Source of the DNA: DASPLX01 sp035627375 | GTDB lineage: Bacteria; Pseudomonadota; Gammaproteobacteria; Burkholderiales; Burkholderiaceae_D | Assembly: GCA_035627375.1 (NCBI GenBank) | Contig: DASPLX010000056.1 | Coordinates: 1 to 49,694 of the forward strand | Direction: 5' to 3' | Length of the DNA stretch: 49,694 bases | Shown: positions 28,745 to 38,199 of the stretch, piece by piece | How positions within the stretch are numbered: position 1 is the stretch's first letter | Layout: the number at the start of each line of letters is the position of its first letter | The notes under the pieces: model-generated | Told to the model about the DNA's origin: nothing | What the model saw: the letters and a program-made list of their open reading frames with translations, nothing else | The model's database searches: none | Made by a program: the position numbers and the translations under genes

Positions 28745-30151
28745 CTAGGGTTTCTGGGCCGCCTGCGCCACCTGGCCCACGAGTCTGGCCGGCACGGCGC
28801 TGATCGAACCGGCGCCCATCGTGATGACGACATCGCCATCCCTGGCGATGCTCAAGACGGTGTCCGGCATGTCGTTGATCTCTTCCACGAAAACAGGTTC
28901 CACCTTGCCGAGCACGCGCAGCGCGTGCGCTAGGGCGCGGCCGTCGGCGGCGACGATCGGTGTCTCGCCGGCCGGATACACTTCCGCCAACACCAAGGCG
29001 TCGACCGTGGACAACACTTTCACGAAATCCTCGAACAGGTCGCGCGTACGCGTAAAGCGATGCGGCTGGAAGGCAAGCACGATGCGGCGGCCCGGGAATG
29101 CGCCGCGCGCGGCGGACAGGGTCGCGGCCATTTCGACCGGGTGGTGGCCGTAGTCGTCGACCAGCGTGAAGGCGCCGCCGGCCGGCAGCCGCACTTCGCC
29201 GCAACGCGTGAAGCGGCGGCCGACGCCGCCGAATTCCGCGAGCGCCTTCCGGGTCGCCTCGTCGTCCACGCCGAGTTCGCGCGCGATGGCGATCGCCGCG
29301 CAGGCGTTCTGCACGTTGTGCATGCCGGGCTGGTTGAGCCGGAACAGCGTCGGTGCGTAGTCTTCCTGGTGCACCGTGAATTCCATCATGCCGTCCACCG
29401 CCTTGGCGTCGGCCGCGCGCACCTGCGCCTCCGGATGGAAGCCGTAGGTCACCACCGGCGTCGAGATGAAGGGCATGATCTCGCGCACGCTGGCATCGTC
29501 CATGCAAACGACGGCGACGCCGTAGAACGGCATGCGCTGCGTGAATTCGATGAAAGCCTGCTTCAGCTTGGCGAAGCTGTGGCCGTAGGTCTCCATGTGG
29601 TCGGCATCGATGTTGGTGATGACTTCGATGCATGGCGCCAGGTTGAGGAACGAGGCATCCGATTCGTCGGCCTCGACCACGATGAAATCGCCCTTGCCGA
29701 CCTTGGCGTTGGCGCCGGCCTTGTTGAGGCGGCCGCCGATCACGAAGGTCGGATCGAGCCCGCCCTCGGCGAGCACGCTGGACACCAGGCTGGTGGTGGT
29801 GGTCTTGCCGTGGGTGCCGGCGATCGCGATGCCTTGCTTCAGGCGCATCAGCTCGGCCAGCATCACGGCGCGCGGCACGATGGGAATGCGGCGCGCGCGC
29901 GCCGCCAGCACTTCCGGATTGTCCTGCTTCACCGCGGTCGACGTGACGATCGCGTGCGCATCGACGATGTTGTCGGCGGCGTGGCCGTATTTCACGCCGG
30001 CGCCGAGCTGCTCCAGGCGTTGCGTCGCCGCGTTTCTGGACAGATCCGAACCGGTGATCTTGTAGCCCTGGTCGAGCAGGACCTCGGCGATGGCGCTCAT
30101 CCCGGCGCCGCCGATACCGACGAAATGAATATTCTTGACCTTGTGTTTCAT
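28745..30151 (-). CDS. murC: UDP-N-acetylmuramate--L-alanine ligase
   Basis: A 468-residue Mur ligase adding L-Ala to UDP-MurNAc. A Rossmann-type N-domain (HFVGIGGAGMSAIAEVL), the P-loop GTHGKTTT near residue 113, the EADESDASF motif and a C-domain with DDYGHHPVEM and FQPHRFTRT are intact. The open frame continues upstream as a shadow of murG; the real ATG at 30151 overlaps the murG stop by four bases, so the two are coupled. Confidence 0.97.
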   Translation of the reverse strand: MKHKVKNIHFVGIGGAGMSAIAEVLLDQGYKITGSDLSRNAATQRLEQLGAGVKYGHAADNIVDAHAIVTSTAVKQDNPEVLAARARRIPIVPRAVMLAELMRLKQGIAIAGTHGKTTTTSLVSSVLAEGGLDPTFVIGGRLNKAGANAKVGKGDFIVVEADESDASFLNLAPCIEVITNIDADHMETYGHSFAKLKQAFIEFTQRMPFYGVAVVCMDDASVREIMPFISTPVVTYGFHPEAQVRAADAKAVDGMMEFTVHQEDYAPTLFRLNQPGMHNVQNACAAIAIARELGVDDEATRKALAEFGGVGRRFTRCGEVRLPAGGAFTLVDDYGHHPVEMAATLSAARGAFPGRRIVLAFQPHRFTRTRDLFEDFVKVLSTVDALVLAEVYPAGETPIVAADGRALAHALRVLGKVEPVFVEEINDMPDTVLSIARDGDVVITMGAGSISAVPARLVGQVAQAAQKP

Positions 30152-31248
30152 GCCGGTTTCCCCGCGTCGGCGGACCCTTCCGCCAATTCTTCCAATATCC
30201 CTGCGATCGCCTCGTTGGCGTTGCGCTGTCCGATCGCGTAAGCCGCGTCGGCCATCTTCTGGCAGGTGGCGCGCGTCAGCGATCGCAGCAGCGCCGCCAC
30301 CCGCTCCGCCGTCAACTCGCTTTGCGGCACGTGCATCGCGGCCGACTGTCTCGCCATCCAGATCGCGTTGTCGCGCTGATGCGAGGTGGTCGATGCCACG
30401 AACGGCACCAGCACGCTGGCGACGCCGGCCGCCGTCAATTCCGACACCGTGATCGCGCCGGCGCGGCAGATCACGAGATCGGCCTGGGCATAGCGGCGCG
30501 GCATATCGTCGATGAAGTCGACGACCTCCGCCTCGACGCCGGCTTGCGCATAGGCGGCGCGCAAGGCATCGATATGCTTCGCGCCCGACTGGTGGGTGAC
30601 GATCGGACGATGATCGGCCGGCACCTGAGCGAGCGCCGCCGGCAGGCATTCGTTCAACACCTTCGCCCCGAGGCTGCCGCCGACCACCAGCACGCGCAAC
30701 GGGCCTTCGCGCTTCATGTAGCGTTCGTCGGGCGCCGGCAACGCCAGGATTTCCTTGCGCACCGGATTGCCGGTCACGACCGCCTTGCCGGCGGCCTTGC
30801 CGAAATCGGCGGGAAACCCGAACAGCACGCGCTGCGCGAATGGCGTCAGCGCCTTGTTCGACAGCAGCAGCGCGGCATCCGCATTGACCAGCGCGAGCGG
30901 AATGCCGCGCAGCCTGGCCGACATGCCGCCGGGCACGGTCACATAGCCGCCCATGCCCAGCACCACGTCCGGCTTGCGACTGCCCATGATGCCGAAGCAG
31001 CGGAAATAGCCGGCCACCAGCTTGAATGCGCCGGTGATCGTGTGCATCGGGCCCTTGCCGCGCAGGCCGGTGAAATCGATTGCGTCCATCTCGATGCCGT
31101 GTTTCGGGACGATCGTTCCTTCCATGCCGCTCCTGGTGCCGAGCCACGACACTTGCCAGCCGCGCGCGCGCATCGTTTCCGCGATCGCGAGTCCCGGGAA
31201 GATGTGGCCACCGGTGCCGGCCGCCATGATCAGGAGGCGTTTGCTCAT
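30148..31248 (-). CDS. murG: Lipid II synthase MurG (GlcNAc transferase)
   Basis: A 366-residue GT28 glycosyltransferase that adds GlcNAc to lipid I at the inner face of the membrane. The N-terminal GTGGHIFPGLAIAE loop, GMGGYVTVPG, and the C-terminal VVGGSLGAKVLNE and CRAGAITVSELTAAG sugar-nucleotide motifs are present. The start at 31248 directly follows a partial duplicate of the ftsW 3' end, so unlike its neighbours it is no longer coupled to the ftsW stop codon. Confidence 0.97.
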   Translation of the reverse strand: MSKRLLIMAAGTGGHIFPGLAIAETMRARGWQVSWLGTRSGMEGTIVPKHGIEMDAIDFTGLRGKGPMHTITGAFKLVAGYFRCFGIMGSRKPDVVLGMGGYVTVPGGMSARLRGIPLALVNADAALLLSNKALTPFAQRVLFGFPADFGKAAGKAVVTGNPVRKEILALPAPDERYMKREGPLRVLVVGGSLGAKVLNECLPAALAQVPADHRPIVTHQSGAKHIDALRAAYAQAGVEAEVVDFIDDMPRRYAQADLVICRAGAITVSELTAAGVASVLVPFVASTTSHQRDNAIWMARQSAAMHVPQSELTAERVAALLRSLTRATCQKMADAAYAIGQRNANEAIAGILEELAEGSADAGKPA

Positions 31249-31270
31249 ATGCGCCCTCCGCGCATAAGAA
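31245..31270 (-). repeat. Duplicate of the ftsW 3' end before murG (copy 1)
   Basis: 26 bases identical to 31352-31377, 107 bp away. Read on the minus strand it encodes ILMRGGRI-stop like the end of ftsW (VLMRGGRI) and its stop overlaps the murG ATG as ATGA. The core ATGCGC-CCTCC-GCGCAT is itself a hairpin. Confidence 0.9.
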
Positions 31271-31283
31271 TGCGATTTTGGTT

Positions 31284-31327
31284 CCGGCCGGTCGCTTCCG
31301 CGACCTTAACTTTGCTGCGCAAAGTTA
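31284..31327. repeat. Cluster of small perfect palindromes between murG and ftsW
   Basis: CCGGCCGG (31284-31291), then GGTCGC-TTCC-GCGACC (31290-31305), then TAACTTTGC-TGC-GCAAAGTTA (31307-31327, 9-bp perfect stem). Together with the two repeat copies either side, the whole 107-bp inserted segment is nearly continuous secondary structure. Confidence 0.8.
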
Positions 31328-31337
31328 GCCTCCACCG

Positions 31338-31386
31338 AAACAGGGTTCCATTCATATGCGCCCTCCGCGCATAAGAACCCTGTTTT
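31338..31386. repeat. Inverted repeat enclosing ftsW 3' copy
   Basis: AAACAGGGTTC (about 31338-31348) and GAACCCTGTTT (about 31375-31385) form an 11-bp perfect inverted repeat around the hairpin-bearing end of ftsW, making a nested stem. Confidence 0.7.
31352..31377 (-). repeat. ftsW 3' end repeat (copy 2, in the gene)
   Basis: Identical to 31245-31270. This copy contains the last codons and the stop of ftsW. Confidence 0.9.
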
Positions 31387-32572
31387 CATAATCGATGCGC
31401 AGCAGGATCGCCATTCCCACGCAATTGATCAGCACGCCCGAACCGCCGTAGCTCATCAACGGCAGGGTCAGTCCCTTGGTCGGCAACAGGCCGAGATTGA
31501 CGCCCATGTTGATGAAGGCCTGGACGCCGATCCAGATGCCGATGCCCTTCGCGGCCAGGCCGGCGAACGTCAGGTCCAGCGCGATCGCCTGGCGGCCGAT
31601 GTCGAAGGCGCGCTTGACGATCCAGTAGAACATCAGCACGACCACCAGCACGCCGGCGAAGCCGAGTTCCTCGCCGATCACGGCCAGCAGGAAGTCGGTA
31701 TGTGCTTCCGGCAGGTAGTGCAGTTTCTCGACGCTGCCGCCGAGCCCGACGCCGAACAATTCGCCGCGTCCGAACGCGATCAGCGAATGCGACAACTGGT
31801 ATGCCTTGCCCAAGGCATTCTCTTCTTCCCACGGATTCAGGTACGCGAAGATGCGCTCGCGCCGCCACGGCGACAGCAGGATCACGCTGGTGAAAATGCC
31901 GACCAGGGTGGCGCCGATGCCGCCGAACCAGATGCCGTTGATGCCGCCGAGGAAGAGAATGCCCATCGCGATGCAGACGATGACGCCGAAGGCGCCGAGA
32001 TCGGGCTCGAGCAGCAACAGCAGGCCGACGGTACCGACCGCCGCCGCCATCGGCATGAAACCCTTGGTCAGCTTGTGCATGTATTGCTGCTTGCGCACGG
32101 TGTAATCGGCCGCGTACAGCACGATGAACAGCTTCATCAGCTCCGAAGGCTGCAGATTGAAGCCCTTGAACGACAACCAGCGCCGGGCGCCGTTGACGAC
32201 CTTGCCCACGCCGGGAATCAGCACCAGGGCCAACAGGATCAGCGTGATGACGAACAAGTAGGGAGCCGCGCGCTGCCAATCCTCGACCCGCACGCGGAAT
32301 ACCAGCAAGCCCGCGATCAGCGAGACGCCGATGAACGTCGCCTGGCGCGTCAGGAAATAGGAGTTCTTGTAGGCTGCGTACTTCGGCGAATCGGGCAGCG
32401 AAATCGACGCCGAATACACCATCACCATGCCGAACAGCATCAGCAGGAACACGACCCAGACCAGGAGCTGGTCGTATTCCATCATCTTCGAGCGCTGGCC
32501 ATATCCAACCGATGCGGCCAGCGGCTTGTCCGGCGACGAAGCGGCGAAGAAGGAGGGCAAGGCGAATCTCAT
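31352..32572 (-). CDS. ftsW: Lipid II polymerase / divisome protein FtsW
   Basis: A 406-residue SEDS-family membrane glycosyltransferase working with FtsI in septal peptidoglycan synthesis. About ten transmembrane segments are visible. The conserved GARRWLSFKGFNLQPSELMKL segment, WRRERIFAYLNPWEE and YGGSGVLINCVGMAILLRI are present. The ATG at 32572 overlaps the murD stop by four bases; the longer open frame upstream is a murD shadow. Its last eight codons are duplicated 107 bp downstream, next to murG. Confidence 0.96.
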   Translation of the reverse strand: MRFALPSFFAASSPDKPLAASVGYGQRSKMMEYDQLLVWVVFLLMLFGMVMVYSASISLPDSPKYAAYKNSYFLTRQATFIGVSLIAGLLVFRVRVEDWQRAAPYLFVITLILLALVLIPGVGKVVNGARRWLSFKGFNLQPSELMKLFIVLYAADYTVRKQQYMHKLTKGFMPMAAAVGTVGLLLLLEPDLGAFGVIVCIAMGILFLGGINGIWFGGIGATLVGIFTSVILLSPWRRERIFAYLNPWEEENALGKAYQLSHSLIAFGRGELFGVGLGGSVEKLHYLPEAHTDFLLAVIGEELGFAGVLVVVLMFYWIVKRAFDIGRQAIALDLTFAGLAAKGIGIWIGVQAFINMGVNLGLLPTKGLTLPLMSYGGSGVLINCVGMAILLRIDYENRVLMRGGRI

Positions 32573-34095
32573 GCCGGCATCTCCCCGCGCGACAAGGCGA
32601 CTTCGCGCACCGCGTCGATGAACACTTCGGCGCGATGCGCGTAATTCCTGAACATGTCGAGGCTGGCGCATGCCGGCGACAGGAGCACGGCATCGCCGGC
32701 CTGGGCGATCTCCGCCGCGCGTTGCACGGCCGCTTCGAGCGTCGCGCAATCGATCAATTCGGCGCCCGAAGGCTCCAGCGCGGCCCGGATCGCCGGCGCA
32801 TCGCGGCCGATCAGCAGCACCGCGCGCGCATGCTTCGCGACCGGTTCGGCCAGCGGCTGGAAATCCTGGCCCTTGCCGTCGCCGCCGGCGATCAGTACGA
32901 TGCGGCCGGCGCCGCCGAGTTCGGGACCGAGCCCGTTCAGGGCCGCCGCCGTCGCGCCGACGTTGGTGCCCTTGCTGTCGTCGTAATAGTTGACGCCGCC
33001 GATCGACATGACCAGTTCGACCCGATGCGGTTCGCCTCGATATTCGCGCAAGCCGTGCAACAGCGGCGCCAGCGGCAGGCCGACGGCGCGGCACAGCGCC
33101 AGCGCGGCCAAGGCGTTGGCGGCATTGTGCCGGCCGCGAATCTTGAGCGCGTCGGCCGGCATCAGGCGGTTGATCAGTACCGGCACTTCCTCGATGCTTT
33201 CTTTCTTGCGGCGGCGCTTCGGCGCTTCGCCTTCTTCCGCCGCCACCGCCAGCGCCAGCCACTGCATGCCGTTCTCGTCGAGCAAGCCGAAGCACTCCGG
33301 GCGCTCGGGTTCGTCGACGCCGAACGTGACCACCGGCGCCGTCGGCGGCGCCATCCGCATCACGCGCGCGTCGTCGCGGTTGAGGACGCGGATCGTATCC
33401 GGGCCGAAGATGCGCTCCTTGGCGGCGGCATAAGCCTCCATGTCGCCGTGCCAATCGAGATGATCTTGCGTGACGTTCAACACCGCTGCGGCGTCGGCGC
33501 GCAAGCTATGCGTCGCATGCAACTGGAAGCTCGACAATTCGAGCACCCAGGCCTGGGGCAACGGCTCTCCTTGCGATTCGTTCTTGTCGAGCGCGGTGCG
33601 CAGCACGTCGAGCGCGGCCGGGCTGATATTGCCGGCGATCTGCGTGGTCAGGCCGGCGCGCCGGCACAAGAGACCGGTCAGGCTGGTGACCGTGGTCTTG
33701 CCGTTAGTGCCGGTGATGGCGATGACTTTCGGCGCATAAGCGCGCTCTTGCGCGAGCGCCGCCAGCGCCTGCGCGAACAATTCGATCTCGCCCCAGAGCG
33801 GAATGCCCTTCTCCGCCGCCGCCGGGCCGATTTCCGCCAGTTCGCATCCCGGCGCCAGGCCGGGGCTGAGGGCGACGAAATCGATGCCATCGAGCAGGCC
33901 CGCGGAAAACCCGCCGGAGACGAATTCGGCACTCGGCGCCGCCTGGCGCAACTGCGCCAGGCGATCCGCCACCTTATCCTCGGCGCGCGTATCGGCGACG
34001 CGCACGGACGCCCCGCGGCGCGCGAGCCATTGCGCCATCGCGAGACCCGATTCGCCGAGTCCTAGCACCAGAACGTGTTTGCCTTCGTAGTTCAT
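32569..34095 (-). CDS. murD: UDP-MurNAc-L-Ala--D-glutamate ligase
   Basis: A 508-residue Mur ligase adding D-Glu. N-terminal VLVLGLGESGLAMAQWL, the P-loop ITGTNGKTTVTSL, the carbamylated-lysine region and the C-domain YYDDSKGTNVGATAAAL and LLSPACASLDMF are all present. It is longer than E. coli MurD (438), mainly because of an insertion in the central domain, including a basic run (KRRRKK) near residue 275. It is coupled to ftsW by a four-base overlap and follows mraY by 13 bp. Confidence 0.96.
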   Translation of the reverse strand: MNYEGKHVLVLGLGESGLAMAQWLARRGASVRVADTRAEDKVADRLAQLRQAAPSAEFVSGGFSAGLLDGIDFVALSPGLAPGCELAEIGPAAAEKGIPLWGEIELFAQALAALAQERAYAPKVIAITGTNGKTTVTSLTGLLCRRAGLTTQIAGNISPAALDVLRTALDKNESQGEPLPQAWVLELSSFQLHATHSLRADAAAVLNVTQDHLDWHGDMEAYAAAKERIFGPDTIRVLNRDDARVMRMAPPTAPVVTFGVDEPERPECFGLLDENGMQWLALAVAAEEGEAPKRRRKKESIEEVPVLINRLMPADALKIRGRHNAANALAALALCRAVGLPLAPLLHGLREYRGEPHRVELVMSIGGVNYYDDSKGTNVGATAAALNGLGPELGGAGRIVLIAGGDGKGQDFQPLAEPVAKHARAVLLIGRDAPAIRAALEPSGAELIDCATLEAAVQRAAEIAQAGDAVLLSPACASLDMFRNYAHRAEVFIDAVREVALSRGEMPA

Positions 34096-34108
34096 CGACC
34101 CAGTCTTG

Positions 34109-35278
34109 CTATCGCAGCTTCAGCGTGGACAAACCGAACAGCACGAGCATCATCGTGACGATCCAGAAGCGCACCACGACTTGCGTTTCCTTCCAACCTT
34201 TTTTCTCGAAGTGATGATGGAGCGGCGCCATCAGGAAGATGCGTCGCCCCACCCCGTATCTTTTCTTGGTGTACTTGAAATAAGTCACCTGCAGCATGAT
34301 CGACAAGGTCTCGACCACGAAGATGCCGCCCATGATGAACAGCACGATCTCCTGGCGCACGATCACGGCGATCGTGCCGAGCGCGCCGCCGAGCGCCAGC
34401 GCGCCGACGTCGCCCATGAATACCTGCGCCGGGTAGGCGTTGAACCACAGGAAGGCCAGGCCGGCGCCGGCCATGGCGCCGCAGAAGATCAGCAGCTCGC
34501 CGGCGCCCGGGATATGCGGGATCAGCAGGTACTTCGAGTAGGTCGCATGGCCGGTCAGGTAGGCGAAGATGCCGAGCGCGCTGCCGACCATCACGGTCGG
34601 CATGATCGCCAGGCCGTCGAGGCCGTCGGTGAAATTCACGGCGTTGGAAGCCCCCACGATCACGCAGAAGGTCAGCCCGATGAAGCCCCATACGCCCAAC
34701 GGATAGCTGATGGTCTTGAAGAACGGCACGATCAGGTCGGCCTTGGGCGGCAGATCGAGATTGAAGCCCGACTGCACCCAATCGAGGAACAGCTGCACGA
34801 CCTGGGTATTGGTCGGCGCCGATACCGAGAACGCGAGATAGACCGCCGCGACCAAGCCGATGATCGATTGCCAGAAGAACTTCTGGCGCGACGGCATGCC
34901 TTCCGGATCCTTGTACACGACCTTGCGGTAATCGTCGGCCCAGCCGATGGCGCCGTAGCCGAGCGTCACGATCAGCACGATCCAGACGAAGCGGTTGGTC
35001 AGATCGGCCCACAGCAGCGTCGCGATGCCGATCGCGATCAGGATCAGCGCGCCGCCCATGGTCGGCGTGCCGCTCTTGACCAGGTGGGTTTCCATGCCGT
35101 AGGTGCGTACCGCCTGCCCGACCTTCATGCGGGTCAGCATGCGGATCACGGACGGTCCCGCGACCAAGCCGATGGCGAGCGCCGTCAGCGTCGCGAACAC
35201 GGCGCGGAAGGTGATGAAGTTGAAGACCCGCATGAAGCCGAGGTCTTGCTGGAAATATTGCGCGAGCCAAAGCAGCAT
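34109..35278 (-). CDS. mraY: Phospho-MurNAc-pentapeptide translocase
   Basis: A 389-residue polytopic enzyme transferring phospho-MurNAc-pentapeptide to undecaprenyl phosphate to form lipid I. Catalytic Asp pair WADDYRK, the NFTDGLDGL motif, and the cytoplasmic APLHHHFEKKGW loop are intact, with about ten membrane helices. The ATG abuts the murF TAA directly with no spacer. Confidence 0.97.
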   Translation of the reverse strand: MLLWLAQYFQQDLGFMRVFNFITFRAVFATLTALAIGLVAGPSVIRMLTRMKVGQAVRTYGMETHLVKSGTPTMGGALILIAIGIATLLWADLTNRFVWIVLIVTLGYGAIGWADDYRKVVYKDPEGMPSRQKFFWQSIIGLVAAVYLAFSVSAPTNTQVVQLFLDWVQSGFNLDLPPKADLIVPFFKTISYPLGVWGFIGLTFCVIVGASNAVNFTDGLDGLAIMPTVMVGSALGIFAYLTGHATYSKYLLIPHIPGAGELLIFCGAMAGAGLAFLWFNAYPAQVFMGDVGALALGGALGTIAVIVRQEIVLFIMGGIFVVETLSIMLQVTYFKYTKKRYGVGRRIFLMAPLHHHFEKKGWKETQVVVRFWIVTMMLVLFGLSTLKLR

Positions 35279-36670
35279 TTAATGAGCCCCCTGTCCTGTT
35301 TCCGGTTGCCCGAGCAGATGCTGAACCACGCGCTCCATGCGCATGAAACGCGAACCCTTGATCAGCACGGCGGTATCGGCCGTCGCCGCGGCCTGCGCGG
35401 CTTGCCGGATACCGTCGATGTCGCCGAAATGCCTGCCGCCCTCTCCGAAGGCGAGCGCGGCGTGCCGCGCAAGCTCGCCGAGAGTGAACAATCGCTCGAT
35501 GCCGCGCGCCTTGGCGTAGGCGCCGACTTCCTCGTGGAATTGCAGTCCCTGATCGCCGACTTCGCCCATGTCGCCGAGCACCAGCAAGCGCGGCGCCGGC
35601 AGTTGCGCCAGCACGTCGATCGCAGCGCGCACCGAGTCCGGATTCGCGTTATAGGTGTCGTCGATCACCAACGCGCCGCTGCTCGCCGTCTTGCGCTGCA
35701 GCCGGCCGTTGACGGGCGCGAAGGCTTCGAGGCCGCGCACGATCGCATCGGCATCGATGCCGGCGGCAAGCGCGCAGGCGATCGCCGCGAGGGCGTTGCG
35801 CACATTGTGCACGCCGGCCGCGGACAGCCGGACGCGGAATTCGCGGCCGCCCGCGCTCACGTCCAGCGCGCTGCCGAAGGCATCGGCTTGATAAGTACAA
35901 GTCACGTCGGCATCCGGCGCGAAGCCGAACGTCATGATCTTGCGGCCGCCCGCGAAACCGCGCCACAAGGGCGTGAATTCATCGTCGGCCGGGAACACCG
36001 CGACGCCGTCCACCGGCAGCGCCAGGATGACGGCGCCGTTCTCCTTGGCAACCGCTTCGACGCTTTCCATGAATTCCTGGTGCTCGCGCTGCGCGTTGTT
36101 GACCAGCGCGATGGTCGGTTGCGCGATGCCGGACAGTCCGGAGATCTCGCCGGGATGGTTCATCCCCAGCTCGATGACCGCTGCCCGGCATGGCGCATCC
36201 ATGCGCAGCAATGTCAGCGGCACGCCGATGTCGTTGTTCAGATTGCCACGCGTGGCGAGGCTGTGCTCCGAACCATAGGCTGCCGCCAGGATCGCCGCGA
36301 TCATTTCCTTGACCGTGGTCTTGCCGTTGCTGCCGGTGACGCCGATCACCGGCACATGGTATTGGGCGCGCCAATGGCGCGCGATCTGCCCGAGCGCGGC
36401 GCGAGTATCGGGCACGATCAATGCCGGCGCCGCGAAACCTTCCGGCACGCGCTCCGCCACCACCGCCGCCGCGCCTTGCGCGAGGACGTCGTCCAGGAAG
36501 TCATGCGCATCGAAGCGCTCGCCGCGCAAGGCGATGAACAAATTTCCTTTCGAGACACTACGGCTATCGGTCGAGACGCCCGAAAACTCGCCATGGGCGG
36601 CGTCGCCCGCAACATTCAGCATTGCAGCGTTGGAAATCCATGGCAGCAGTTGCGCCAATGACGATTTCAT
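35279..36670 (-). CDS. murF: UDP-MurNAc-tripeptide--D-Ala-D-Ala ligase
   Basis: A 463-residue Mur ligase adding D-Ala-D-Ala to complete the pentapeptide. The P-loop GVTGSNGKTTVKEM lies near residues 110-123; TRGNLNNDIGVPLTLL, ELGMNHPGEI and DTYNANPDSV are MurF markers. I use the ATG at 36670, which shares a base with the murE stop (TGATG), rather than the TTG one codon upstream. Confidence 0.96.
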   Translation of the reverse strand: MKSSLAQLLPWISNAAMLNVAGDAAHGEFSGVSTDSRSVSKGNLFIALRGERFDAHDFLDDVLAQGAAAVVAERVPEGFAAPALIVPDTRAALGQIARHWRAQYHVPVIGVTGSNGKTTVKEMIAAILAAAYGSEHSLATRGNLNNDIGVPLTLLRMDAPCRAAVIELGMNHPGEISGLSGIAQPTIALVNNAQREHQEFMESVEAVAKENGAVILALPVDGVAVFPADDEFTPLWRGFAGGRKIMTFGFAPDADVTCTYQADAFGSALDVSAGGREFRVRLSAAGVHNVRNALAAIACALAAGIDADAIVRGLEAFAPVNGRLQRKTASSGALVIDDTYNANPDSVRAAIDVLAQLPAPRLLVLGDMGEVGDQGLQFHEEVGAYAKARGIERLFTLGELARHAALAFGEGGRHFGDIDGIRQAAQAAATADTAVLIKGSRFMRMERVVQHLLGQPETGQGAH

Positions 36671-38199
36671 CAACTTGTTCCCTTCATCGTTACGCGTGCG
36701 GCCAGCGCGAGCGCGGCATGGTCCGCATCCAAAAACGGCAGTCTCTTGCCCTTGATTTCCTGGTAGGTCTCATGGCCCTTGCCGGCCAGGAGCACGACAT
36801 CGTTGCGCTGCGCATGCTTGATGGCCCACAGGATGGCAGCGGCGCGATCCTCGATCTCCTGCAGCGTGGACGCCTTGCCGACATCCATGCCGGACACGAC
36901 CTGCTTGATGATCTGGCCGGGCTCCTCGCCGCGCGGGTTATCGCTGGTGACGACGACATGATCCGCCGCCATGGCGATGCGCCCCATCTGCGGACGCTTG
37001 CCGGGATCGCGGTCGCCGCCGCAGCCGAACACGCACCACAGGTCGCCGCCGCGCTCCTTGGCGACGTGGCGCAACGACGCGAGCGTCTTTTCCAAGGCGT
37101 CGGGCGTATGCGCATAGTCGATCACCACCAGCGGCGCGTCCTGGCCGCCGAGCTGCTGCATGCGCCCGGGCACCGGGAGCAGGGCCTCGATCGCATCGAC
37201 CGCTTCCGTCCATTCGATGCCCTTCGCCAGCAGCACGCCCAGCACGCCCAGCACATTGCTGACGTTGAATTGGCCGACCATCTGGGTGCGCACCTGGCAG
37301 GAGCCGAACGGCGACGCCAGGTTGAAGACCGTGCCGGCATGGCTGGTGCGCACGTCGGTCGCCGCCAGCACCGCGATGCCGTCCGGCGCATTGCCGCGCA
37401 AGGTATAACCGACGACGGCGGCGGCGCCATGCGCCTGCCGCATGCGCGCCACCAGGCGTTGCCCCATCTCGTCGTCGAGATTGATCACCGCGTGCTTCAG
37501 GCCGGGCCAGTCGAACAGCATGGTTTTGGCGGCTTCATAGGCCGCCATGTCGCCGTGGTAATCGAGATGATCGCGCGTCAGGTTGGTGAACAGCGCGGCA
37601 TCGATATGCATGCCATGCATGCGTCCCTGGTGGAGGCCGATGGACGAGGCCTCGATCGCCAGCCCCGCGGCGCCGGCGGCGCGCGCCTTGGCGAGGCTGC
37701 GCTGCAGGGTCACCGCGTCGGGCGTCGTATTCCCGGTGTCCTCGAAGGTTTCGGCCTCGCCGTCGCGATACATCCCCACTCCGAGCGTGCCGATCACGAC
37801 CGCCGGCTCGCCGAAGCGCGACAAGGCGTTGGCGATCCACTGGGTGCACGAGGTCTTGCCGTTGGTTCCCGTCACGGCCGCCGTGAACATCTGCGCATCG
37901 GGCTTTCCGTAGAAGGCGTTGGCAACGGCGCCGGCCTTCTTCTTCAAGCCGTCGACCGCGCGGTGCGCCGCCCGCCAGGTCGGCTCCCACGCGAAACTGC
38001 CGTCTTCGTAGAGGACGGCGGCGGCGCCCCGTTCGATCGCCTGGGCGATGTATTTGCGGCCGTCGGCCGCCTCGCCCGGATAGGCGAAGAATACGTCGCC
38101 TGGGGCGACGGTGCGCGAATCGCAGGTCAATTGCCCTTCCGGCGCCGCTTGCCTGAGCCAGCCCGCGATTTCCGCCACGAGAGTATCGGTCGCTGTCAT
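36670..38199 (-). CDS. murE: UDP-MurNAc-dipeptide--meso-diaminopimelate ligase
   Basis: A 509-residue Mur ligase. The P-loop AVTGTNGKTSCTQW is present and the third-residue specificity motif DNPR (near residue 418, SDNPRGEEP) indicates meso-diaminopimelate rather than lysine, as in Gram-negative bacteria. The ATG at 38199 overlaps the ftsI stop by one base; a GTG one codon upstream is possible. It is in the standard order ftsI-murE-murF. Confidence 0.97.
   Translation of the reverse strand: MTATDTLVAEIAGWLRQAAPEGQLTCDSRTVAPGDVFFAYPGEAADGRKYIAQAIERGAAAVLYEDGSFAWEPTWRAAHRAVDGLKKKAGAVANAFYGKPDAQMFTAAVTGTNGKTSCTQWIANALSRFGEPAVVIGTLGVGMYRDGEAETFEDTGNTTPDAVTLQRSLAKARAAGAAGLAIEASSIGLHQGRMHGMHIDAALFTNLTRDHLDYHGDMAAYEAAKTMLFDWPGLKHAVINLDDEMGQRLVARMRQAHGAAAVVGYTLRGNAPDGIAVLAATDVRTSHAGTVFNLASPFGSCQVRTQMVGQFNVSNVLGVLGVLLAKGIEWTEAVDAIEALLPVPGRMQQLGGQDAPLVVIDYAHTPDALEKTLASLRHVAKERGGDLWCVFGCGGDRDPGKRPQMGRIAMAADHVVVTSDNPRGEEPGQIIKQVVSGMDVGKASTLQEIEDRAAAILWAIKHAQRNDVVLLAGKGHETYQEIKGKRLPFLDADHAALALAARVTMKGTS

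Noticed and set aside
25636..28803. 1055-codon plus-strand open frame across ftsA, ftsQ and ddl
   Set aside because: It spans three clear minus-strand genes and its low-complexity His/Arg-rich translation is typical of an antisense shadow.
30152..31147. Upstream extension of the murC frame
   Set aside because: This part is a shadow of murG; MurC homology begins exactly at the ATG at 30151.
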